DNA of 64,000 nt from Lachnoclostridium sp. UBA5725 (GTDB taxonomy: Bacteria; Bacillota; Clostridia; Lachnospirales; Lachnospiraceae): contig DIGJ01000040.1 of NCBI GenBank assembly GCA_002419585.1, positions 186,001-250,000 on the forward strand, given 5' to 3'. Of the stretch, positions 1 to 9,042 are shown piece by piece (positions within the stretch are counted from its first letter, which is position 1; each line of letters starts with the position of its first letter). Below the pieces are notes generated by a model. That model was not told where the DNA came from. It saw only the letters and a list, made by a program, of their open reading frames with translations, and made no database searches. The translations under genes were made by a program, and so were the position numbers.

Positions 1-1
1 C

Positions 2-2311
2 ACTTCTGCTCCAGGTACTGTAGAATGTAAATTCTGGGGACTTGGTGGTGATGGTACCGTAGGTGCTAATAAAAACTCTACAAAAATCATCGGTGATCAC
101 ACAGATAAAAATATTCAGGCATACTTCCAGTATGACTCTAAAAAAACTGGTGGTATCACAATTTCCCATCTTCGTTTTGGTGACAAAGCAATTAGAAGCC
201 CTTATTACATCAATCAGGCTGACTTTGTTGCATGCCACAATCCATCTTATGTTGTGAAAGGATTCAAGATGGTTCAAGACGTTAAGCCAGGCGGAATCTT
301 CATGATTAACTGCCAGTGGTCTGACGAGGAACTGGATTCTAAATTAAACGCTGCTGCAAAAAAATACATCGCAGATAACAATATTCAATTATATACAATC
401 AATGCAATTGACAAAGCAGTTGAAATTGGTATGGGTAAACGTACCAATACAATTCTTCAGTCTGCATTCTTTAAATTAGCAAATGTTATGCCAATCGATG
501 AAGCAATTGATTTTATGAAATCTGCTGCTAAGAAATCTTATGGCAAAAAAGGCGATGCTATCGTAGAAATGAACTACAAAGCGATTGATGCTGGTGTAGA
601 TGCTCTACATAAAGTTGAGGTTCCAGCATCTTGGTCTAACCCAGAAGCAGATGCTAAAGAAGCAGATCTTGTTGGACGTCCAGAAACCGTTGCTATGGTT
701 AAAAATATCATGAATCCTATCGCATTAATGGATGGTGACAGCCTTCCTGTTTCTGCATTCAAAGATATCGCGGATGGACAGTTTGAACTTGGAGCTGCTG
801 CATATGAAAAACGTGGTACTGCTGTATTAGTTCCAGAGTGGGATGCTGCGAAATGTATTCAGTGTAACAACTGTTCCTTTGTATGTTCACATGCAACCAT
901 TCGTCCATTCATGCTTAGCGAAGATGAAGTAAAAGCAGCTCCTTCAAATATCAAGCTTGCAGATACAAAGCCAAAAGCTAGCGAATACAGATTTACAATG
1001 AGTGTAACTCCACTTGATTGTATGGGTTGTGGCGAATGTGTTACTGTATGTCCTGCTAGTGCTATCACTATGGTACCACAGGAAACTCAGTTACATGAGC
1101 AACCAGTATTTGATTACTTAGTAGCTAACGTAGGTAAGAAACCTGGCATGCCAGCAGATACTACAGTAAAAGGTTCTCAGTTCAATCAGCCACTTCTCGA
1201 GTTCTCAGGAAGCTGTGCAGGATGTGCTGAAACATCTTATGCTCGTTTACTTACACAGCTCTTTGGTGAGCATATGTATATTTCAAATGCTACAGGATGT
1301 TCCTCTATCTGGGGTGGTCCTGCTGCAACTTGTCCATATACAGTAAACAAAGATTCCAAGATGGGTCCTGCATGGGCTAACTCATTATTCGAAGACAATG
1401 CAGAGCACGGCTTTGGTATGCATTTAGGACAGAAAGTTCTTCGTGAACAAGCAATCGCTAAAGCTGAAAAAGTTGCTACATCTGAAAAGGCATCTGCTGA
1501 ACTCAAAGCTGCTTTCGCTAAATTTGTAGAAACACAAGAAAATACAAGAGAAAATACTGCTCATGCAGAAGCATTAATCAATGAACTTGAAAAAGCTGCT
1601 ACTGCAGGTTGTCCAGACGCAAAAGAAGTTCTTGAAAAGAAACAGTACCTTGCTAAGAAATCCGTATGGATCCTTGGTGGTGACGGATGGGCATATGACA
1701 TCGGATTCGGTGGACTTGACCATGTACTTGCTTCCGGAGAAAATGTAAACGTTATGGTATTCGATACAGAAATGTATTCAAATACAGGTGGACAGGCATC
1801 AAAAGCTTCTAACCTTGGTGAAGTTTGTCAGTTTGCTGCTGCTGGTAAAGATATTGGTAAGAAGAGTCTTGCTGAAATCGCTATGAGCTATGGCTATGTA
1901 TATGTAGCTCAGATCGCTCTTGGTGCTAACCCAGCTCAGACCATTAAGGTAATTGCGGAAGCAGAAGCTTATAACGGACCATCCTTAATCATCGGATATG
2001 CTCCATGTGAACTTCACGGAGTAAAAGGTGGTATGAACCACTGTCAAGATGAAATGAAAGCTGCTGTTAAATCTGGTTACTGGAATCTGTTCTCCTTCAA
2101 TCCTGCTCTTAAGGCAGAAGGAAAGAACCCATTCACATTGACATCCAAGCCAGGTGATGGATCTTACCAAGATTTCTTAAATAATGAGACTCGTTATACT
2201 CGTTTAGCTCGTTCCTTCCCAGACCGTGCAGAAACACTCTTCACTGCATCTGAGAATGCTGCTAATGAGCGTTACGAACATCTTTTAAGATTAGTAGACC
2301 TTTATAAATAA
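2..2311 (+). CDS. nifJ: Pyruvate:ferredoxin (flavodoxin) oxidoreductase, 5' truncated by the window edge
   Basis: Oxidises pyruvate with CoA to acetyl-CoA and CO2, reducing ferredoxin; a central cytoplasmic enzyme of anaerobic fermentation. The frame is open from base 2, so about 769 C-terminal residues of a family usually near 1170 are visible. In order: the gamma-type domain (its end, WGLGGDGTVGANK and FGDKAIRSPYYI), a two-cluster ferredoxin domain (CIQCNNCSFVC near 857 and CMGCGECVTVCP near 1019), the CAGCAETSYARLL segment, and the thiamine diphosphate domain (GGDGWAYDIGFGG, then FDTEMYSNTGGQASKAS). Single-chain architecture is typical of clostridia. An internal ATG at 254 is not the start, because homologous sequence continues upstream of it. 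A strong hairpin follows the stop. Very sure of the family. Confidence 0.97.
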   Translation, partial: TSAPGTVECKFWGLGGDGTVGANKNSTKIIGDHTDKNIQAYFQYDSKKTGGITISHLRFGDKAIRSPYYINQADFVACHNPSYVVKGFKMVQDVKPGGIFMINCQWSDEELDSKLNAAAKKYIADNNIQLYTINAIDKAVEIGMGKRTNTILQSAFFKLANVMPIDEAIDFMKSAAKKSYGKKGDAIVEMNYKAIDAGVDALHKVEVPASWSNPEADAKEADLVGRPETVAMVKNIMNPIALMDGDSLPVSAFKDIADGQFELGAAAYEKRGTAVLVPEWDAAKCIQCNNCSFVCSHATIRPFMLSEDEVKAAPSNIKLADTKPKASEYRFTMSVTPLDCMGCGECVTVCPASAITMVPQETQLHEQPVFDYLVANVGKKPGMPADTTVKGSQFNQPLLEFSGSCAGCAETSYARLLTQLFGEHMYISNATGCSSIWGGPAATCPYTVNKDSKMGPAWANSLFEDNAEHGFGMHLGQKVLREQAIAKAEKVATSEKASAELKAAFAKFVETQENTRENTAHAEALINELEKAATAGCPDAKEVLEKKQYLAKKSVWILGGDGWAYDIGFGGLDHVLASGENVNVMVFDTEMYSNTGGQASKASNLGEVCQFAAAGKDIGKKSLAEIAMSYGYVYVAQIALGANPAQTIKVIAEAEAYNGPSLIIGYAPCELHGVKGGMNHCQDEMKAAVKSGYWNLFSFNPALKAEGKNPFTLTSKPGDGSYQDFLNNETRYTRLARSFPDRAETLFTASENAANERYEHLLRLVDLYK

Positions 2312-2337
2312 TACTTGCATTTATTACAATGCTCGTA

Positions 2338-2376
2338 AAAAAAGAGGAATCACAATTACGTGATTCCTCTTTTTTA
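2338..2376. terminator. Bidirectional rho-independent terminator between convergent genes
   Basis: A perfect 13-bp stem (2341-2353 with 2360-2372, core GAGGAATCAC) has a 6-nt loop and is flanked by A- and T-runs. It separates the pyruvate oxidoreductase gene from the convergent LysM/GH18 gene and can end both transcripts. Confidence 0.9.
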
Positions 2377-3675
2377 TTATGTTTCAGGCAAAAGCTTTTG
2401 AATATGGAAGGTAGAGTTAAGAATAAGCCAAAGTTGTGGACAATAGCTCATGATATTCCATACTCCAGCACCACCTAACTCCTCCTCTATTACTAAATTG
2501 ACAATCGCGTTAAATGTTCTGGCATCTACAAACCATACGATATGCTGAATTAGATTTTTATCCGATTGTATAGAATACTCAAAATATGGTGTTTCTGAAA
2601 CCTCATCAAAAAAGATGGTTGATTCCGTTGACTTTGCCAGATCAATCGCAACCTCCAATTTGATGGCATTCGCTTGTGAAAAACCCTTAATGTATGGAAG
2701 CGTCCAGTCATACCCTAAAAGTGGAAAACCAACACTAATTTTCTTAGGATCAATCATTTGTTTGATATAATCTACATATAACGAAATATTTTTGACTGAA
2801 CTGACCGGCATTGGCGGGCCATATTGCGTCCCCCAGAAAAATCTCATTATATAGGTATCTTCAACTAGTTCGTTATATTGTGAAAAATCTACTTTTTCAA
2901 ATACTACTTGATTATCTTCTTCCACAAAATTTGGATCTATGGTAATAAATACAGGATATCCTTCTTTGTTAAGGCGAGCAGTAATTCGTTTGAAATAATT
3001 TAGATAAAGCTCCTGGTTCGTCTCATTTAAAAATGTAACTGTAATATTTACACCATAATACCCTTTTTCTTTTAATATCTTAAGCATATTATCTGCATGC
3101 TTATCCTGATAATCCGGGCTTAGGAGAATTTCATAAATTGTTTCTGGGTTGCGTTCACCTTGTAATGTCAGACTGCTAAGAAGCATTAATGGTACCACTC
3201 CAAATTGCTTTGCAGTCTCAATCAAATCAGACTCATCATCCAAAGATTCAATCTCACCTTTTCGTAATGTTTTATAATTTAATATCGAAAGATAAGTTAA
3301 ATACGGCAATGTCTTTTTTAAAATATCCTTATCAACAAACGAAAACGCATACGCATTTGTTTTGATAGTTCCTTTCGTATCATAACGAATTACGAGTTCT
3401 TCCCCCGGATATATATATTCACTTTCCCATAAGAATGGATTGTTTCGATATAACTGCATGATGGTTATTCCATGATCCATTGCAATTTGAGAAAGGTTAT
3501 CTCCTTCTTTCACAAGATAAGTCTCTTGTGGATCAGTAATTACAATAGCTTGCCCAATTACCAGATTCATTGGGTTTGTTATACCATTTTCAAGTATTAA
3601 TCTTGTCTGTGATACTCCAAATTTATTTGCAATTGATGCAATCGTATCACCAACTTGCACAACATAAATTTCCAT
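2377..3675 (-). CDS. Spore-type LysM-GH18 protein (YaaH/SleL-like) with an apparently degraded active site
   Basis: About 432 residues. Two LysM repeats (residues ~1-45, YVVQVGDTIASIANKFGVS, and ~50-97, YLVKEGDNLSQIAMDHGI) precede a GH18-like barrel, the layout of cortex-lytic N-acetylglucosaminidases of the YaaH/SleL group that bind spore peptidoglycan. The segment where the family has GxNxDFE(Y/F) reads GVNITVTFL here, so the catalytic Glu and its preceding Asp are both Thr. The fold therefore looks kept and catalysis lost. I start at the ATG at 3675, four residues inside a longer frame that begins with TTG, because LysM begins there. It stands alone, 60 bases after the hydrolase gene. There is no signal peptide, as usual for spore-deposited YaaH proteins. 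Could be a wall-binding pseudoenzyme. Confidence 0.85.
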   Translation of the reverse strand: MEIYVVQVGDTIASIANKFGVSQTRLILENGITNPMNLVIGQAIVITDPQETYLVKEGDNLSQIAMDHGITIMQLYRNNPFLWESEYIYPGEELVIRYDTKGTIKTNAYAFSFVDKDILKKTLPYLTYLSILNYKTLRKGEIESLDDESDLIETAKQFGVVPLMLLSSLTLQGERNPETIYEILLSPDYQDKHADNMLKILKEKGYYGVNITVTFLNETNQELYLNYFKRITARLNKEGYPVFITIDPNFVEEDNQVVFEKVDFSQYNELVEDTYIMRFFWGTQYGPPMPVSSVKNISLYVDYIKQMIDPKKISVGFPLLGYDWTLPYIKGFSQANAIKLEVAIDLAKSTESTIFFDEVSETPYFEYSIQSDKNLIQHIVWFVDARTFNAIVNLVIEEELGGAGVWNIMSYCPQLWLILNSTFHIQKLLPET

Positions 3676-3734
3676 AACGATACCCAATGTCTCAAGTTTT
3701 TATATTATATGTTTAAGTAATTCAAATCATTACT

Positions 3735-4778
3735 TTACTCTTGCACAACGTCCATATCGTTTGATATGCTATCTTTCTGCAAAAATTCTTCTGTCAAATC
3801 AGCAATGGTATTTGCCTGTGTCCAGTGCAGGTAATGCTGCCCTTCTAAATATGTTATCTTTTGAATCTCGGGATTCGAAATAACTTCTTCATGCAATCCT
3901 TCCCATGATGCTTCATATCCCAGTTTTTTCGATTCTTCTTTCAATTGTTTGCATGTACCATCACTTAGAATAAACAAAACTGGTTTATCCGCTGGATATT
4001 TCACATCATATAATGACTTCAGATTCTCAGGCAAAGATCTGCTTTCATTTAATAGCGCTCTGGTTACCTGTTTCCGATTGTATAAAGCAGTTACGATTTT
4101 CATCTCTTTTTTTGAATAACTTCCACCCGCTTCCATATCCTTTAGAAATGCTGCACGTGATAAATTAGACAGTCTGGTAAGCCCTGTAAAATCCATAAAA
4201 CGAACCAAATAATAAAGTCCATTAGAAATCTTCTCATTCTCTTCATATTTACCTTGATTTGGTACAGAAGAATCAATACCAATCATTGCTTCTACTTCTT
4301 TTGGATACGATTTCATGTATTGCAGACAATACACTCCCGATATCGAATGAGGCATAAGAATATAAGGTGGTTTGATATGCAATTGATTTAATGTTTCCCT
4401 GATTTCTTCAACGATTGCTTTATTACTTTTGTCTACATTGGCATCTTCGCTTAGCCCATATCCGGTATATTCTAATGTCACGACGCGATAAGAAGTACTC
4501 AATTTTTCTGCAAGCGGCTTAAAATCAATGATTGGGCTGGGGGTTCCCAATCCACTTAACAATACAATGGTCTTTTCCCCATTCCCGGTAACACAAGTTC
4601 TTATGTTGACACCATTTGCATCAACCTTAGTACCTACCTGATTTAATATTTTATCTTCCTGTAAACATATCGCTTTGTTCCATATTGTGGTTCCAATCAA
4701 AAAGATGATTACTAGTAAAACGATTGCTAGTAAAGCGTTTCTAATTATTTTTGCAATTTTTATTAATCCCTTTTTCAT
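3735..4778 (-). CDS. Membrane-anchored alpha/beta-hydrolase
   Basis: 347 residues. One N-terminal transmembrane anchor (residues ~10-32, LLAIVLLVIIFLIGTTI) leads into an extracytoplasmic alpha/beta-hydrolase fold. The oxyanion-type strand is VLLSGLGTPSP, the nucleophile elbow is PHSISG (Ser in the G-x-S-x-G position, first Gly replaced by Pro), the acid is likely in LFILSDGT, and the base is the His of EGQHYLHW. Substrate unknown; an esterase or lipase-like role is inferred. It lies 26 bp after the histidine kinase gene on the same strand, so it is probably the third gene of that operon and may be the function the two-component system controls. No clear Shine-Dalgarno sequence precedes the ATG, which suggests translational coupling. 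Confidence 0.8.
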   Translation of the reverse strand: MKKGLIKIAKIIRNALLAIVLLVIIFLIGTTIWNKAICLQEDKILNQVGTKVDANGVNIRTCVTGNGEKTIVLLSGLGTPSPIIDFKPLAEKLSTSYRVVTLEYTGYGLSEDANVDKSNKAIVEEIRETLNQLHIKPPYILMPHSISGVYCLQYMKSYPKEVEAMIGIDSSVPNQGKYEENEKISNGLYYLVRFMDFTGLTRLSNLSRAAFLKDMEAGGSYSKKEMKIVTALYNRKQVTRALLNESRSLPENLKSLYDVKYPADKPVLFILSDGTCKQLKEESKKLGYEASWEGLHEEVISNPEIQKITYLEGQHYLHWTQANTIADLTEEFLQKDSISNDMDVVQE

Positions 4779-4804
4779 TTTATTTTCAGAAAAAGTAGTT
4801 TTTT

Positions 4805-5893
4805 CTATTCTTTGATTATTGGTATCCGTATAATTATTCTGGCTCCTTGAGTCTTTTGATCATTCGTAAGTTCCAACGATCCAAAATGTTGTTTCACAAT
4901 CGAATTGGAAATAAATAGTCCCAATCCATAATGATTTTTTCTGCTTCTGCTTGTATCACCCATGTAAAACTGTTCGGTTCCATGTTTTAAAGTATTGTCG
5001 CTAAATCCAACACCAGAATCTGCTATAACGATAACAGCATTCTCTTGGGTTCGATTAAGAATTACCTGGATGATCCCATTTGGCGGGGTAAAATCAAATG
5101 CATTGGTTATAAGGTTATGAATCACACGTTCAAATAGTATTCTATCCGCCAACACGAATATCCCCTGGTCTCTAAATTCCGTTAAAATGGTAATTTCCTT
5201 TTTCTTCGCTATCCTTACTAATGGGGATACTGCTTCCTCAATCAGTTTGCCAAGCTCTTCTTTCACCATATGTAATGTATAACCTCTTTCTGCACGTGTC
5301 ATCTCTAGAAGTTGATTTAGATATATCTCCATCTGTTCAAGACTGCCCTTTGCATCTTTTAAATAATCTTTGCTCATGTTATCTTGTTCACGAACCTGCA
5401 ACAAGTCTAAATTGCCCTTCAATATGGTAACCGGAGTTTTAAAATCATGCGCCAGTGCGGATATCTGTTCTTTTCGATTTTGCTCCATACGCCATTGTGA
5501 CTCAAGAGACTGTTTTAAAGCAATCCTCATTTGATCCATACTATTTAGTATTTGATCAATTTCCTTTACTCCACTTGGACAAATATCAAAATCCAGATCC
5601 TGTGATTTGATCTTTTCTGCTACATCTAAAATCGATTGCCCCTTCTTTTTTATCTTCCTTGCTGCTAAAAAAGGAAAGAAAATCGTTAAAGTAAACACAA
5701 TCACGAGATATCCTAATACAATTACATTCATCACACTCGTGTATATTTCCGGCGTAAGTAACTTTTTATCGGCCGATACAGACAAAAACACAAGAATACC
5801 TACGGTTAATCCTAAAACACAGAACCCGAAACCATAAATTGCTCCTACAACAATAGAGGTAAGGGTTTTCTTATGCTTCCTTCTATTCTTCAT
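4805..5893 (-). CDS. Sensor histidine kinase (HisKA-HATPase)
   Basis: About 362 residues. Two transmembrane helices (residues ~15-40 and ~55-80) enclose a very short extracytoplasmic loop, suggesting an intramembrane sensor. A HAMP-like linker follows, then the phospho-acceptor H box (ALAHDFKTPVTILKGN), an N box (HNLITNAFDFTP), and G boxes (ADSGVGFSDN, YGLGLFISNSIV). It phosphorylates the response regulator encoded immediately upstream. I chose the ATG at 5893 because it gives the classic ATGA overlap with the regulator's stop; an in-frame ATG three codons earlier (5902) is equally open. Short-loop kinases paired with OmpR regulators in Firmicutes often respond to cell-envelope stress or antimicrobial peptides; here the signal is unknown. 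Confidence 0.92.
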   Translation of the reverse strand: MKNRRKHKKTLTSIVVGAIYGFGFCVLGLTVGILVFLSVSADKKLLTPEIYTSVMNVIVLGYLVIVFTLTIFFPFLAARKIKKKGQSILDVAEKIKSQDLDFDICPSGVKEIDQILNSMDQMRIALKQSLESQWRMEQNRKEQISALAHDFKTPVTILKGNLDLLQVREQDNMSKDYLKDAKGSLEQMEIYLNQLLEMTRAERGYTLHMVKEELGKLIEEAVSPLVRIAKKKEITILTEFRDQGIFVLADRILFERVIHNLITNAFDFTPPNGIIQVILNRTQENAVIVIADSGVGFSDNTLKHGTEQFYMGDTSRSRKNHYGLGLFISNSIVKQHFGSLELTNDQKTQGARIIIRIPIIKE

Positions 5894-6552
5894 AGTTCCC
5901 ATTTATACCCGATCCCCCATACCGTCTGTATTGGTGAAACACCAGCTTCATTAAGCTTATTTCGAATATTCATGACATGGGTTGCAATCGTATTATCATT
6001 GCTTTCTCCATCATACCCAAAAACCGCTTCATAAATCTGCTCTCTGGAAAACACTTGACCTTTGTTCTTTACAAGAAACTCACATATTTGATATTCGCCT
6101 TTTGTCAGATTCATCGTTTCATTGGCAATCATTAGCTTCATCCCCTGTAAGTCAAAGCGGATATCTCCCGTTTGTATTGCTACACTGTGATTGCGTTTTT
6201 CTCTTCGAAGATGTGCATTTACCCTAGCTTTTAGTTCTTCCATGCCAAACGGTTTTTTAATATAATCGTCCGCACCCAATCCAAACCCATAGACCATATC
6301 TTCTTCCTCAGTTTTCGCTGTGATAAACAAAATTGGACAATCTACTTTATCGCGTATTCTTCTACAGACTTCAAATCCATCTGTTCCTGGCATCATAACA
6401 TCGAGCAGAATCAAATCATACCAAGGCAGCTTACCTACTTCAATCTCATCATAATTAGAACATAAGGTAATCGTATGCTCTTCTAGAAGCAGAATATTTT
6501 TGATTAGTTTTAAGATTTTCTCTTCATCATCAAGAACAAGTATTTTAGCCAT
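5890..6552 (-). CDS. OmpR/PhoB-family response regulator
   Basis: 220 residues. Receiver domain residues ~1-115: acidic pocket DDEE, phospho-acceptor Asp in LILLDVMMPG, conserved Thr in LFITAKT and Lys in IKKPFG. The winged-helix DNA-binding domain (~125-220) has LTKGEYQICEFLV and THVMNIRNKL and ends YKWEL. First gene of a regulator-kinase-hydrolase operon. Its upstream region has a good promoter carrying two ATCTTTA direct repeats 11 bp apart, the usual spacing for tandem OmpR-family monomers, so autoregulation is likely. Confidence 0.95.
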   Translation of the reverse strand: MAKILVLDDEEKILKLIKNILLLEEHTITLCSNYDEIEVGKLPWYDLILLDVMMPGTDGFEVCRRIRDKVDCPILFITAKTEEEDMVYGFGLGADDYIKKPFGMEELKARVNAHLRREKRNHSVAIQTGDIRFDLQGMKLMIANETMNLTKGEYQICEFLVKNKGQVFSREQIYEAVFGYDGESNDNTIATHVMNIRNKLNEAGVSPIQTVWGIGYKWEL

Positions 6553-6616
6553 ATAATCATTATTCTCCGTATCCTACTTTTTTCTATGCTCCTTTCATAG
6601 AGCATTCTATTATTTA

Positions 6617-6644
6617 ATTATAAAGATTTTTTAAAGATTTTCAA
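6617..6644 (-). promoter_or_regulatory. Sigma-A promoter of the two-component operon with 11-bp direct repeats
   Basis: On the minus strand TTGAAA (6639-6644) and TATAAT (6617-6622) are 16 bp apart. Two copies of ATCTTTA (6632-6638 and 6621-6627) sit 11 bp apart within it, the arrangement bound by OmpR-type regulators. Because they overlap the spacer, unphosphorylated or phosphorylated regulator could repress from here; this is inference. Confidence 0.6.
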
Positions 6645-6689
6645 ATTATACTTTGAATTTGCAAATTTCTTTGAAGTGCCCTTTCAATG

Positions 6690-8543
6690 TCAATATTTTA
6701 AACCGTACCCCACTGGAAACATAATATCGTCCGTCCTGATATCTTTAACCTTTATGTAGTATGGCATCGATAAGGTTCCTTTAAAATTACTCTTTTCTGT
6801 AAGCACATTTGCTACGCCATCGCCCTCACTTCCAGGCAGATAGCACATAACAATACCATCCCATTGCTTCATATAATCACTAATGATTACGTTTCTACCT
6901 GCTACAATACAAGCTACCGTCGGATGCCCAAGGCTTTTGGCGAGATCAATCGCTTTGGCATTATCATCGAGACCAATGTCACCAGTAATGCTAATATCTG
7001 CACTATCACCTTTCCATTCAGCATAAGTTTTTTCTCCCAGACACAATAGTGTCATATTGGCATCCTGTGCTTTTTCCGGGTCAGTGATAATTGTCAAATC
7101 ATATTCATTCGCAAGTTCATTTAGTCCGTCAAGAATGGTCGTGCCCTCCGGTATCCACTTATTACCGCCGTTATCTGCGTCCGAACTGCCAAGCCAAGTA
7201 ATCGTCCAACCACCGCACTGTACTCCAACATCATTTGCAGCGGGACCTGTTACGAATATCTTGGTTCCTTTCTTAATTGGCAATACCCCGTTTTCATTCT
7301 TTAACAATACAAGGCTTTCTTCTACCAACGTTTTTGCTAAATCCCGGTACTCCTTTGAACCAGTACTACTTTCCTTGGAGATGACTTTCTCCATCATTGG
7401 GTCGTCTAGAACTCCCATCTCTTTCTTTACCGTAAGGATTCTACTGACTGCATCATTTACACGGTTCATCGAGATTTTACCTTCATTTACTGCTTCAACG
7501 ATATACTTTCGGCATTCCTCAAATTGAGAATCCTCCATCAGCATATCAATACCTGCATTGATTGCAGTAATCGTCTGGTCTTTTCGGTTTGCACCCGGTA
7601 TATTATGTATGGAATTCCAATCGCTGACGATAAAGCCCTTAAATCCCATATCCTTCTTTAACATTGATATATATTTCTCATTTGCATGCATCTTATTTCC
7701 ATTTAAACTGCTATGGCTGATCATGATAGTCTTAACCCCGGCATCAATCATAGACTGGTAAACGTTCAATAAATCGGCTATTTCTGCGTCAGACAGCTGC
7801 GCATCACCTCGGTCAATCAACCTATTTTCCCCATCCATGGTTTCACCTGTTCCATACAAAACATTTCCATCTGCAAAGAAATGTTTTGCACAAGGTAGGA
7901 TTCCGCCTTCGATTAACCCCTTCGCAAAGGATGTGCCAAGTTCCGTTACAATACCAGTCTCCGAAGAATAGCTTTCATAGGTGCGACCCCACCTTGGATC
8001 CTGCGCTGCAGATAGGCACGGTGAAAAGCTCCATAACATGCCTGTTAACTTTGCTTCATCCGCTACAGCCAGCCCCATCTGATAGGTTAGCTCCTTATCA
8101 TTCGCAGCACCAATACCTATATTATGTGGAAATATAACCGTTCCTTCACAAGTATTAACCCCGTGAACCGCATCATTTCCGTAAAGGTATGGAACACCTG
8201 CCTTCGAACTTGTGGTATCTTTCTGATATTTCAGGATTAGATTCTTCCATTCAGACGCATTCATGGAACTTTCACCATAGGTAGAAAGAATACTGCCATA
8301 GCAGTTGTTCTTCATAGCAATATCCGTTATATTATATATTGCTCCCTGCACCATCTGCGCCGCTTTTTGGTCCAAGGTCAATCTTTTGAGAATGTCTTCT
8401 ACCGAAGTACTGTTTACGACGGTATCTGATATTGCAGCCGTATTTCCACTTATTTTATCTGAGGCACCAGACTTACTCCCATTGCAGCCTGATAAAACCA
8501 GAACTAATATTAAAAGTATACCAAATAATCTATGTTTCAACAT
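6690..8543 (-). CDS. GH3 beta-glucosidase-type lipoprotein
   Basis: 617 residues. A lipoprotein signal peptide with lipobox LVLSGC (Cys ~20) predicts anchoring on the outer face of the membrane. A two-domain GH3 enzyme of the exo-beta-glucanase/glucosidase type follows: the N-terminal barrel has AKHFFADG and the nucleophile Asp in GFIVSDWNSI, and the C-terminal alpha/beta sandwich begins near LVLLKNENGVLPI. It probably releases glucose from beta-gluco-oligosaccharides outside the cell. A Ser-rich linker follows the lipidated Cys. Shine-Dalgarno GGGGGAG precedes the ATG. It is not visibly in an operon with the neighbouring alpha-galactoside genes, which lie beyond a broken gene. Confidence 0.93.
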   Translation of the reverse strand: MLKHRLFGILLILVLVLSGCNGSKSGASDKISGNTAAISDTVVNSTSVEDILKRLTLDQKAAQMVQGAIYNITDIAMKNNCYGSILSTYGESSMNASEWKNLILKYQKDTTSSKAGVPYLYGNDAVHGVNTCEGTVIFPHNIGIGAANDKELTYQMGLAVADEAKLTGMLWSFSPCLSAAQDPRWGRTYESYSSETGIVTELGTSFAKGLIEGGILPCAKHFFADGNVLYGTGETMDGENRLIDRGDAQLSDAEIADLLNVYQSMIDAGVKTIMISHSSLNGNKMHANEKYISMLKKDMGFKGFIVSDWNSIHNIPGANRKDQTITAINAGIDMLMEDSQFEECRKYIVEAVNEGKISMNRVNDAVSRILTVKKEMGVLDDPMMEKVISKESSTGSKEYRDLAKTLVEESLVLLKNENGVLPIKKGTKIFVTGPAANDVGVQCGGWTITWLGSSDADNGGNKWIPEGTTILDGLNELANEYDLTIITDPEKAQDANMTLLCLGEKTYAEWKGDSADISITGDIGLDDNAKAIDLAKSLGHPTVACIVAGRNVIISDYMKQWDGIVMCYLPGSEGDGVANVLTEKSNFKGTLSMPYYIKVKDIRTDDIMFPVGYGLKY

Positions 8544-8582
8544 GAAAGCTCCCCCATCACACTAAAATACGTTTTTAATTAA

Positions 8583-9038
8583 TCATCGTGCTAACTTCTT
8601 CTCTTGTTTATTCCGGTACATTACCTGATCCGCAGTTGCTAAAAAAGTATCCATCTTATCTTCATTTTCAAAAACAGAATAACCCATGCTAGGTAGTAAA
8701 AAATATTCTGCCTGCTTGCGCTTATTATATGCAAGGCAACTTGCATATATTTTGTTCATCAACTGTTTAATCTCAGCTGTTTCTCTTCGCTCTCCCACAA
8801 CGATAAACTCATCACCCCCCATTCTACCAATAAAATCATCCCCACCCTTACAAGCTTGCCGAAGCAATTCTGCCATCTTCACAAGCGCACTGTCCCCAAC
8901 AGCATGTCCGAATTGATCATTAATATTCTTAAAATTATCCAAATCCAGCATGATTGCAAACAACTGATACTCTTTTCTACGCATCTTTAGTCTGCGATGG
9001 AGATACTCGTCAAGGCGACGACGATTATAAAGACCTTT
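8583..9038 (-). pseudogene. Diguanylate cyclase (GGDEF) remnant, 5' truncated
   Basis: The readable frame starts with KGLYNRRRLDEYL, the N-terminal signature of GGDEF domains (normally DPLTGLYNRR), directly behind an in-frame TAG (9039-9041). It continues through LDLDNFKNIND (metal and substrate helix) and an intact RMGGDEFIVVG active site to the usual C-terminal ADQVMYRNK. The only ATG inside (8984) would remove the GLYNRR helix and has no ribosome binding site. So the catalytic half survives but the sensor half and start are missing. The break lies 4 bp from the stop of the GH13 glucosidase gene, so the sugar operon probably replaced the front of a cyclase gene. A 133-residue GGDEF-only protein from 8984 is the alternative. 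Confidence 0.75.
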
Positions 9039-9042
9039 CTAC

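Noticed and set aside
1237..1506. Minus-strand open frames inside the pyruvate oxidoreductase gene
   Set aside because: They are shadows of the strongly conserved plus-strand coding sequence.
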